The notes beneath the pieces are model-generated. The model had not been told where the DNA came from. It did no database searches and saw nothing but the letters and a program-made list of their open reading frames with translations. Made by a program: the position numbers and the translations under genes. From Arachnopeziza araneosa (Eukaryota; Ascomycota; Leotiomycetes; Helotiales; Arachnopezizaceae): a DNA stretch of 64,000 bases. Shown here piece after piece: positions 9,454 through 19,303 of this stretch (position 1 is its first letter; each line of letters opens with the position of its first letter). The stretch is from assembly GCA_003988855.1 (NCBI GenBank), contig QYAI01000020.1:310001-374000 (forward strand), read 5' to 3'.

Positions 9454-11771
9454 GAGGAGAAGAAGGGAAGGAGAGAGCAGGTGAGGTGAGGTCGGTCGGT
9501 CGGTCGGTAGTCAGATATGCAGAAGATAAAAATTTCTGGGACTGGGTAGGCGGCGCGACGCTTTGGTGGTGGGTTTGCTTGCTTCTGGCTTGGTTTGGCA
9601 GAGCCAGGTCGATAGTGGGCTTGTAATTGGTTTGGGGGGCCCGGCAGGCAGGGGAGAGAGATGGTGTGAGAGAGCAAATACGGTAGGTAAAGGTCAGGTC
9701 GTAGGTAGATTGAGGTAAGATGCTACTAGATGAGGCAAAGCTGAATCAAAGCGGGTTGGGACGTTGCAGGAGCAGAAAGCAGCCAGCGCGGCGGGATGCT
9801 TCCACCAAGCGCGCGAGGGAGGATACGGGTGAGAGCAGAAGACTAAAATCCTGACGATCGGCTAGTGGTGGCATTCACACCGATTCTTCTCTTCCTGCAT
9901 GTTCTAGGTACAGACAGAAACCAGGTCATGGAACCTTGGGCCTCTCTACTGCTATCGGCACTCGAGCCTCCTCTGCCTCTGCTTCCACCTGTGGTTATCG
10001 CCACTCTTATTCATGGCACGGTAGCAGAAATACAGATGCTCTGGGAAACACACCTCCAATCCATGACTCCGAGACCAGGTTCTCCTCTTGCACAATCTGT
10101 GAGGGTTCTCAACAAACTTTGTCGAAATATATCACCCCACCATATTCGTCGCTCCGAACTCCGGTGCAGCTTGTCTCAAAATAAACCGCCCTGCCTCTCG
10201 AGCAGCTCAAAAGGGCATGGAGTTGATGAGGTGATGCCCAATCAGCGGGCCAATTCCAGCTTCCTCAGCTTCATCCCATCTCCTTGGTGGATGCAAGTGC
10301 AGATTGCCCCACGCCGTGGCTTGCAGCCGCGAATTTTGTAGAGTCATCGATTCCAATTACCTTCACATGTTACCTTCCTCTAATATCATGCCCTATGTGG
10401 CTGATAAGACAAATTCCTCCTGCTCGCGGTCTGACCCCGAGTACAAGTACACTCTCCTTTCTCCCCTTCTGCGAGAAAGACTTGTCTTCCTCCACGGTAG
10501 CACTCTTTGTAAACCCTCGATCGATAAGAATCTGAACGAAAACTCCACAATTCATTTGAGTCTAAAGACGCCCAACATCTTTGGAACAGCCTGCTAATCT
10601 TCCTCACAACACCACGGACGCTTCTCCCCGGATCTGGTCTGCAACTCCCTGCGGGACTGGCCTGTCGTAAACGCCTCTGAGCAAGAGGCTTTTCATTAAT
10701 CGGCCACCACCGCTGTGCACGACATCGAGGGTTGCATAAGTAATCGCCGTGCTGCTTATCGATAGCGTTGGAGGGGTCGCGGACTCGCAGGCGACGGACT
10801 CACCGTGTGCATTTCCGGCCACTGTTGACCGCACTTTCAATCTCAGGTGTCAACGCATACAACCGGGTATGATGAAATAATAAGGCTCGTATGAAACCTG
10901 AGCTGTTTCAAACGATGCACCCGGGAAGAAATGGCCCTTTGATAGGGATGTAATCACGTGAAATGATTTGTTCGAAGCCTTTCTGCCCCAGTAAAACGAT
11001 TGACAGTGCCTGCATGATTCCCACATCTCGGCCCTGTCCAAGGAGATTTATCCGTTTCTAGAAGCACTCTGGCGTTGCGCGGAAAATATGGTGGCTGACA
11101 AGACATTGCGCCGCTCTTTCACGAGTATTTCGGAGCTTGATAACGAATAGCTAGGTAGTGGTCCAGATGGTTTACACGGGAAATCGAGAATTCCACCCAT
11201 GTCGAATAGTCAGTCTAGACGATGACTTGACGGCTCGCGCGGTTGAATTTATATTGTCGTAAAGGACTTTGGAGTCGAAAACGTGTATTGGCTAGACCCC
11301 CATCTTGGAGAGTTGTCGGTTTCCTATTGGGCGAGGCGGGATTCTCTCTCAATAACAGTACTGGAGTTTCCAGAACCGAATCTTGCCGGCAAAAGTTTCC
11401 AAAAACAATTCCCTCAAGCCTTAAAGAGGCTTGTGTGAAATACTAATTTTTAGCAAAGATTATTGCGCGTTCTGTCTAGAGGATTTCGTCGTAAATCCAA
11501 TAATGTTCAAGTTCGTAGCAATAAACAAACTAAGGCGCGTATGGAAATTCGGGATCAGACTGGCATCAAGGGGTTGCATCATGTCGTAACACACTGCACG
11601 TTTGATAACTTAATAACCTGCCCATAAAATATGACCGGGGACTCCTAATATGAAAGTCATTGACCGTAACGAATTGTTGAAGTTAGTCTCTTTGAATCGC
11701 TTTGACTGTCGGCCTTGATGCTGGGAGCCAGCCAGGAATTAGAGCCACCCGTAGTGCTGGTGATGGAAATA
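9454..11771. other. 2.3-kb intergenic stretch
   Basis: Upstream of APRT and downstream of the Ser/Thr-rich membrane protein. A (GGTC)n run sits near 9490-9508. The longest open frame, 9865-10341 on the + strand, begins with GTG, is Leu/Pro-rich and has no recognisable domain or flanking splice signals. I find nothing else supportable. Confidence 0.5.
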
Positions 11772-12865
11772 TTATGGAGCTTGTGTTTGAGCGCTAAGTC
11801 TCCCACTAGACGAGTATGAAGTTGGACTTGTAGTTGAGGCTGTCGGCGTGGATGTAATAGTTGTTGAAGATGATAGAGTCACCGAATTGGACGAAGATGT
11901 GCTGGCGGAAGTGGAAGCTACTGAAGATTGAGTCGGTATCTGTGTCGGCATTGTTGATTGCGATTGGGATTGTGGTTGGCTGTAGGATTGTGTTCGAGTA
12001 GCACTTTGCGATTCTACTGAATTTGTAGAAGTGATAACTAGTGTTGTCAAGACCACAGATCCATTAGATAAAGTCATTGTACTCGTTGAAACGCTCGTCT
12101 CAGTTCGTGAGGAAGGATTCATTAGGCCTGTCGAGTTCGTTTTGGAACTGCTTCCACTTTCAGATATCAATTAATTTCTTGCTTCAAGGGTCAAAACTTA
12201 CGTAGACTGCTTGGATAACATAACACCAGCAGCTACTCCTCCTATTGCCCCTGCAACAACCAACACACAAATCAATACGCACAAAACTATGAAAGCAGTT
12301 TGTCCGAGGCCACAACACCTCTTTGCTCGAGGTACAGGCGGCGCCCAGGTGTTGTCGGTCAGCGGTATGGCTATATCACTACTGTACGGCATTCCCTTTC
12401 CGAGATATCTTTCTGGCATCTCATAGGCGTATCCAATTTGGGCGGGCTTTTTTCCATGCTCAGTTGTTTCAAAGCCTCCGTAGTTTCCTTGTGGCTCGAT
12501 AGACATATGGGATCCAGTCTCGAAATTGTCTGTGAATGAAGGTGACCTCGCTCCACCGTAAGAACTCTGCGAGTCCCGAATCCAAACATGAGGTACATCT
12601 ACTGTTGCATAAGTATGTGATATTACAAGTTCGTGGAGAGGGAAGAAGAGCTGAAGCCAAACATTGATTCAGTCTCAAGAGTAGACACAAGTGCTTAAAA
12701 TAGTTTCCAGCATTTCAGCCCTCGCAATTCAAGCAGATGAGTATGAGAGTAAGCCTTACCATGATGCTCGTAGAAAATAGAAGCACGCGGAATTTTCTTA
12801 AGGCTATCAGGGCGCTCTTTCTTGATCTTTGGGACTTCTTCCATTGAAATCACTGAGTCTGACAT
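11772..12865 (-). CDS. Single-pass membrane protein with Ser/Thr-rich tail, function unknown
   Basis: I rebuilt three exons: 12865-12760, 12601-12202 and 12156-11772, with introns of 158 and 45 nt (GTAAGG...ACAG and GTAAGT...AAAG); the lengths sum to 296 codons plus stop. The protein starts MSDSVISMEEVPK, has a polar Gly/Tyr/Pro-rich N-terminal half of about 140 residues, then a CCGLG motif before one hydrophobic helix (TAFIVLCVLICVLVVAGAIG...), and ends in about 140 residues that are largely Ser, Thr and Gln. The tail looks like a heavily O-mannosylated extracellular stalk, so the topology is probably N-terminus inside and tail outside. No signal peptide precedes the helix. Similar layouts occur in cell-wall sensors, but no WSC or other ligand domain is visible. 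It faces away from the polytopic membrane protein gene across 650 bp. Confidence 0.75.
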
Positions 12866-13514
12866 GATGAAGTATGATAATAAAACAGATGTTCCAACTC
12901 GCTGGAGGAAGGAAGCATTTTGAACTCTCCCGTTGTTGGTAGGCGGTGCGGGAACGACAATATTGACTGGACCCTGCCACACTCATTTGATGCTAGCGTT
13001 GCTCCGCTTGCTACGAAAAATGGAAATGAGGCTGAAGATGTAATTTCACGATGAGCACAAAATGACAAAAACAGTAAAAATGGCTGAATAACGCGACTCT
13101 AGTAGAAACACGGTTATTTGCTAAGCTTTTGACTGGTTAGCCTGGGCCGTCTGGCTGTCTGCGGAGAAATGTTTTAATTATTCGCAACGAGATAGACGGT
13201 CAAAGTTGAAATGAGACCTACAAGACGACTACAGTAGGGTCAGCATCAAGATGTAGTTGTTGAAGCAGGGCTACTCTCTATTCAGAGAGTTGAATCAAAT
13301 AATTGACTGATGTGTTGATTCCACTTTACGATGAAGCTGGTTAGAAGAAATTAGGGGACCTTAGCGTCATGCCAAAGGAGCCTCGGGTGGCTTAGTCATT
13401 CCTCCCAATAATGATTTCATTCGCATTCACTCCGACTCATCTTGACATCACAACATAAATATGTGCTACATAATGCTATATCGCTAGAACGGTGCCTCAG
13501 ATGCCAGGTAATGA
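12866..13514. promoter_or_regulatory. Bidirectional promoter region between two membrane-protein genes
   Basis: The 650 bp between the divergent starts at 12865 (minus) and 13515 (plus) carry no convincing gene. Specific elements cannot be named from the sequence alone. Confidence 0.45.
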
Positions 13515-15482
13515 ATGGCTTCATTTTTCACTTTCCAGCAGGGCTCAGAAACCCGTGGATCCGCTAACGAGTCAACTCCTCTTCTCGGTCGATTTCGCGC
13601 AGTTCCAGAGGCCCAAAGACAAGGCCGACGAAGCCATAGGAATAGTCTGCTAGCAAACTTGACTGGTACTGGCACATTTGGAAGAGGTTTTAGTGTGGTA
13701 TTTGGAGATGGATATGAAGATGGGGACGTAGGCGATTTCGAAGACGAGGATGTTGGCGCGTTGAAGAGATGGGGCAGAGTGCAGAGAGATCTCTGGCTAG
13801 AACCGAAGCAACTTGCAGTTGGCAAACTGGTCCGCAGATGGTGGTCGAGATGGGCAGTTCTTATCCTACTACCCGTTGCTTTGGTGGGTCTTTATGCACA
13901 CCATAAATACGACCTGCATGCTAATACAACAACATAGGCCGTAGCGTGGTGCGCAGTTCCTTTTCCACAATACGACATACCAGATGACGATGATGATATT
14001 GCCTTCGTGGGCTTTGGATCTACGCTTGGCCACAAAGTACCGGGTCACGGAGAGTCTCGAGTTGAAATCAACTTCTGGTTCTTCCTTTTTGTATACTACG
14101 GCTTTTACAATGTCACGGCCTTGATGTGGATAACCAAAGTATTCAACATCTATAGTCTCAACTGGTGGCCGACAAGTTTGGGCTTTCCTCTAACGGTCTC
14201 GGCTATTGCCGTCATCTCGATAGCAGCACCTATCCCCATCTATTTCGTCCCCGAGCTTCGTTACATTACCACCTATAACACTGCATGGATTTGCTGGACA
14301 TTTTTCACAATGGGAATGCCTCTCATGTCGGCTGTGTTGATCCTTTTGAACCATGAGAGACATCTGGGCCTCCGCAATTCACTCTCAGAGACTCAACGAA
14401 TCTTCACTTCCTCTTGGTGGACTGGAGATAGTGATACAATTGCAGCTCGAGATAGGCGAAGAACGAATATGCAACATAATGCATTTGATCCTGCTGCTCC
14501 TTTGGAAGTTAGTTTGGCCACAGATAGTAATCGACTACGAGGACAAAACTTAGCATTGCGGAAGAGGTGGATTCCCGCAAGCTTCATGCGATTCATTTGG
14601 TTTTGTGCGGCTCTTTATATCGCCATACTAACATATGTTTTGGGAGAAGCTTACGCTGAAAGCTATCTGAGGACCCTCCCTCATAACACTTTCCAGACTA
14701 TTGTCTACGTCTATACCTGGGTTGCAACAGTCCATCTTCTAGATGGCCTAACTGGTTGGATATTGGGAGGAAACAATGGAGAGAGAGTAGGAAGCTATCC
14801 TTTGGGGTGGATTTTTAAGCTGTATGTCGTTCGATAAACTTGAAATCGCCAAGCTAACAAATGCAGCTACTTCTCTCTGACTTTTCAGACTTATGTCAGA
14901 GCGCTTTACGCTCGGCTTCGTTCTCCAGAGCAGTTCATCTACCTCCAAATCCTCTCATCCACCTTTCTTATTATTCTTGGACCTGTCATGATGTCAGCTC
15001 CTTTCCACTACGTACTCACACTTTTGTCAATAAACAACCAACCCCTTCAATCATACCAGAAATTTTGCGCTAGAAACATTTACCTCCGTTCACTTGCTGA
15101 GTGCGTTTCTATGGTCGCTTTTCTCGCATCAATTCTCGTATTACATTACGGGAGCAACAAAGATGTCTACCCATACTTCGCCTTCGATCAACAGGCGCCG
15201 GAACCAAAACCTCCAAGTAATGGTGGTTATCCAGAAATTGGTAATGGAGAAGGCTATGATTTTGGCCTAACTTTCTATGCCTCGTTAGTGACCTTTGGAT
15301 GCGAGATCGTAGCAGCTTGGGTAGTGAGAAGGATTATTTGGATAGGGTGGAAAATAAATGTGACAGGCGAAGCTGTCCAAGATCTCGGCACTTGGCCTGA
15401 ATTACTTCCGACTGGTGTTGTTGTGATGGTTCATGTTCTGCAGAATATGTTCTTTTCTATTGTTAGGCTGAGGTTTCACTGA
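13515..15482 (+). CDS. Polytopic membrane protein, about ten helices, unidentified
   Basis: Three exons, 13515-13883, 13938-14821 and 14867-15482, with 54- and 45-nt introns, encode 622 residues. Both junctions fall inside hydrophobic segments that become continuous on splicing (VALAVAWCAVPFPQYD and GWIFKLYFSLTFQTYVRALY), strong support for the model. The N-terminal 115 residues are soluble, with STPLLGRFR (a dileucine-like motif after an acidic Glu) and an acidic DGYEDGDVGDFEDEDVG run. About ten membrane helices follow, with a striking GFGSTLGHKVPGHGESRVEI segment before helix 2, a cytosolic-looking loop of about 70 residues after helix 4, and a GNGEGYDFG loop. I do not recognise the family. 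The N-terminal STPLL motif could indicate vacuolar or endosomal sorting, which is only inference. Confidence 0.82.
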
Positions 15483-16511
15483 TTGCATAGCCTGCTCTCC
15501 GGATTAGATGGGCACGAGTCGGAGTTGGAGGAATTCTCGGATACACGGTTGTAGAGTTTAGCGTTTATGTTCATGCTTGATACCCAAAGACAAATAATAT
15601 TAGAGTCCTTAATATCTCCAAGCATCACCGGGAGGCGCATCGACTGAATGTATGTTGGTTGTTTCATTGTTTGCTTAAAAAATTGCTCTGAAAACCGATA
15701 TGATAGTCTGCTAGAGCGATGCTTCGATTTGAGTGCATCCAGAAAGTAGCTCTGTTAGCCACAGGATCGTGCTTATTGATACTGCTAGCTGAGTAATGCT
15801 CGGTCCGCAGCTGTGAGTCTATTTTCTGAAAATGAACTCCTCCTATGCACGCATTCATCGGCTTCTGCAACTACCGATTATCAAAGGAACAAGCTACAAT
15901 TGTCTCATATGCTACAATTAAATACTAGCAATGATCTTGACCAACTATAAAGGTGTGGTGATTGCCCCAAGAATTTAAGTAATGGAACAAATTATGCTAA
16001 TACTCTATGTAAACAGATATATTGGGATAAAGGTGTGGAAGGCTAGACCTGCTGCGTGCTTGAACACTTTGTAAGATTGCTGATCCGGCGAGCTCAACTT
16101 GTGGAGAGAGATCCACATAAGGATTGAAAACTCTGCATTAAAAATTCAAAGAGCCTGGCTCAATCATTCAAGGATCTTTCAAAATATATCATATATCAAC
16201 ATATCTACTTGATCATTTTGATGTGAAGCTCCCATGACGTTGACTCCTCGATTCTGCCACCGCCGCTATGCAACCAAGCCTCTTTGGGTCGGCTACTCGT
16301 CATAAAGCCGTTGATGCACCCAGAAGCCAATAAATGGAGATAATGCGAGACTATAAAACTTCGGCTTTAACTCCGAAGGGACATCTCTATGACGAAAGTC
16401 TAAGGCGAGTCTTTGAGCCTATTTGTTTAGAGTATAAAGTCCACTATCCTTCCCCTCTTCATCTCAATTTCCTCTCAGGATCTTCTTATCTCGATTTAAT
16501 AGTCTATCATC
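15483..16511. other. Intergenic; promoter of the short-chain dehydrogenase
   Basis: No gene seen. TATAAA words occur at 16352-16357 and 16433-16438, 160 and 79 bp before the dehydrogenase start codon, and a CT-rich leader follows the second. Confidence 0.5.
16433..16438 (+). promoter_or_regulatory. TATA-like box of the short-chain dehydrogenase gene
   Basis: TATAAA, 79 bp upstream of the ATG at 16512 and followed by a pyrimidine-rich leader. A second TATAAA is at 16352-16357. The position fits a core promoter, but no transcription start is shown. Confidence 0.4.
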
Positions 16512-17399
16512 ATGCCTCGAGTCTTTCTCATCACCGGTACCTCTACAGGTTTCGGTAACCATCTCGTTCAAGAAGTTCTCGACAGGGGCGACATTGCAAT
16601 TGCTACTGCTCGTAAACCGGAGACTCTCTCATTTAAGGGAACCAATGATAAGGCAATTATTCTGAATAAGGAATCAAGACAAAGCTAATAAGTCTAGAAC
16701 TTTCTTGCCTTGAAGCTTGACGTCACCAAAGAAACCGACATTGATGACGCTTTCAAGAAAACTATTGACGTTTTCGGACGAGTCGATGTCGTGGTAAACA
16801 ATGCCGGATTCGGCCTTGCCGGTGTCTTCGAGGAGCTTACTGACCAACAAATTCGTACGCAAATGGAAGTCAATTTTTTCGGACTGATTGCCGTCACCAA
16901 GAAGGCGATGGATGTGATGCGAGAACAGAAACCCTCCGGAGGCCTGATTCAACAGGTTACTTCAATTGGGGGACAACGAGGTGTTCCAACATTTTCCATC
17001 TACTGTGCCAGCAAATGGGCAGTCGAAGGCTTCACAGAAGCAATCAGTCAAGAAGTCAAGCCAGAGTGGGGGGTCAAGTTCACTTGTATTGAGCCTGGTG
17101 GGTTCCGAACAGACTGGGCTGGGCGCTCGATGTCATTCCCCGAAAAGCGACATCCTGCGTATGACCACATTGACGCGAAGAAGAACATGAACGAACGCCA
17201 CGGTACACAAGCTGGTGATCCAATCAAGGGAGCGAAAGCGATGTATGAACTTGCAATCCTGAAGGACCCTCCACTCAGAGTTGTCATTGGTACCGATGCT
17301 TATATAGCGATCAACAACAAGCTCAAGACGTATTCGGAGAACTATAAAAAATATGAGGAGATCTCAAACAGTACCAATGTTGATGGCTATAAAGCTTAA
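16512..17399 (+). CDS. Classical short-chain dehydrogenase/reductase
   Basis: NAD(P)H-dependent oxidoreductase of unknown substrate, 280 residues. Exon 1 is 16512-16652 and exon 2 16698-17399. The intervening 45 nt (16653-16697) begin with GC, not GT (AAG then GCAATT), have a GCTAATA branch point and end TCTAG, so this looks like a GC-AG intron; reading through it meets a stop. After splicing the protein has TGTSTGFG (8-15) for the cofactor, LDVT, NNAG (81-84), Ser136 and the YCASK pair Tyr149/Lys153. This is the layout of fungal classical SDRs resembling 17-beta-hydroxysteroid dehydrogenase-like or oxidoreductase-yjhY-like enzymes. The Gly-rich motif without a basic residue directly after it does not decide NADH versus NADPH. 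Confidence 0.92.
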
Positions 17400-17905
17400 A
17401 GATATATCATATAATGAAATTAATTCCTGTTAGCTTCTTGAAGCCAAATTAACTTGGTGTGCCTCCTGTATCAAAATTCGGGATGAATGCTCCTAAACAT
17501 ATAAAGATAGTCGAATAAATAGTTTGTGCCATTATCCACGTTAGATTATTGACTTATGTCTCTTTTAAATCAGTTTAATCATCAGTGTGGACATACGACA
17601 TTCAAGTTGACCAGACTAAGTAAAAGTGCATTATCCAGCGTTTTGTCAACATAAACAATGAAAATCCCCATCTATTCGAGGGTCCAAGATTCTCTCCTAT
17701 TTTCCAGTTTTAATTTTCCAGTGGCTGCATCGTCCATTCCTCACGTTTCATTTTGAGACCTGTCCCGAGGCAATCCAGTTTCGTAACAAAGAAACACTTT
17801 GCTGCAGCATCGCCGCATCCGGGCGAACCACGCTGCCAACCCGTCTTCTTAAATGGCTAACCTACGGTCATATCTAGTACGATTCTGGATTTTGTGTCGA
17901 GACAT
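17400..17905. other. Intergenic, no feature seen
   Basis: About 500 bp between the dehydrogenase stop and the J-like gene start; AT-rich in its first half, no repeat or RNA gene recognised. Confidence 0.5.
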
Positions 17906-18891
17906 ATGGCGCTCTACACCGCGGAGGAAGAAGCGGAGATTGCTGAATACGTGAGGATCCTCGAGTTTAGGGATCTCATCATCGCTGGCAGACATCCCCG
18001 TGTTAAGTTGCTGCCTGAGGCGAGTTTACGCTTTCTTCGTTGTCAATTCTATACTGAAGTTATAGATCTTCAAGAGGCCTTTGCAAGTCAACGACTTGTT
18101 CTTCTTGTGGGTGAGAGACTATAAAGCATCGTATTAGTTCTTGTTTTATCCGACAAGATCTATTGATTTTGAAATCCAAGGTCGTGGATAGTAGGGTATT
18201 TATACCTTTAGGAATTTTTTTCACACTAGATTATCTATAATAGATCTATATCTTGTTACAATAGTCTCCATTCCGACCCCAAGTTACGCAAAGAAGTTTG
18301 AGTTGATCGTTATGCTCTTAGGACCTCAAAGCTGAAGACGCAGGCTCGACTCCTACCACAACATCCACTATCGCCTCTCCCTCTCCACCTACCGGCAACA
18401 ATATTGTCATCAGGCCAAAACTACCTCAACCAGCTACCGCCCCGAGCGGTCCCCAAGCTCCGAGAGCCACCCGCTCTTTCCCCGGCATCAAAAAGCGCCA
18501 CGAGATCGATCTCACAGTGAACTATTACCGCCTGCTGGGAGTAGAGCCTCACGTTAATTCGAGGTCCATCGCGCGTGGATTTCTGGGGAGAGGTAAAAAC
18601 TCGTATCCTTTCCTGTCGAGATTTATCGTCCTCTCCTCCAATCTCGCATCAGGGAAAGGGTTTGCGCTGATGACTTCACGGACAGCGAAGGAGTTTAGCC
18701 CATCGTCTGAGGTGGCAAAGACGAAATGGATGTCCTCAGATGCTAAGGTTCTCAAGAAGGTCTCGAGAAGTTGGTCAGATTTGCAACATGCTTATAACAT
18801 TCTTTCCGATTCAGAGCTTCGACGGTTGTATGATCAAGGCAGGAAGATCAGTCGCATTTCTCGTGATGGGAGCCTAGACCGTGTTTGCTAA
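17906..18891 (+). CDS. J-domain-like protein lacking the HPD motif
   Basis: I join exon 1 (17906-18106, MALYTAEEEAEI...) to an exon from 18322 through an intron with GTGGGT donor and CTTAG acceptor, both in phase 0. A further 60-nt segment, 18593-18652 (GTAAAA...TCAG), could be an in-frame intron; with it removed the protein has 236 residues, otherwise 256. The C-terminal third resembles a J domain: NYYRLLGVEPHVNSRSIARGF as helix I-II and WSDLQHAYNILSDSELRRLYDQG as helix III-IV. The His-Pro-Asp that stimulates Hsp70 ATPase is absent, and the loop between helices is long and basic. A Pro/Thr-rich linker precedes the domain. It is therefore a J-like protein that probably cannot activate Hsp70 in the usual way; partners are unknown. 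The splice model is less sure than the domain call. Confidence 0.68.
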
Positions 18892-19303
18892 ATAGGTAGT
18901 TGAAGTTTAGGCATAGCCAAGGATTCTATGGGTAACTAAAAGACCGAACTATCTTTCATAATCCACAGTTACTCTTATGAGCAACAAATGAATCAATGCC
19001 TGTGTAAACTAAGATTTCCAAGATGGTGGGTGCCTCAAAATGTAAAATTAAAGTCTTAATCATTCAAAAGCTACCCAAACACTGTAGAATCTGTACCCCT
19101 GATTGGAAATGATTACAATGCATTGATTGATCCAACTCGAACAGTAGACGCCAGCAAGGTTCAGTATGCCAAGGAACCCTACAAAGAACAACAAGAAAAG
19201 TCATTATCATGATGTAAGTACGCCCCTCTCTATGCAATAACCTCGAAACAGTCAAAGTCAATACCCAACAATGAATATTCATACACCTCTTCTCATCCGA
19301 ATC
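18892..19303. other. Convergent intergenic, no feature seen
   Basis: About 410 bp between the 3' ends of the J-like gene and the kinesin gene. Nothing beyond 3' untranslated sequence is apparent. Confidence 0.5.

Noticed and set aside
9865..10341. 158-codon open frame on the + strand
   Set aside because: Starts with GTG, Leu/Pro-rich, no domain, no intron evidence.
12695..12982. 95-codon minus-strand frame as a separate gene
   Set aside because: Its C-terminal part runs into an intron; codons 12865-12760 are instead exon 1 of the Ser/Thr-rich membrane protein.
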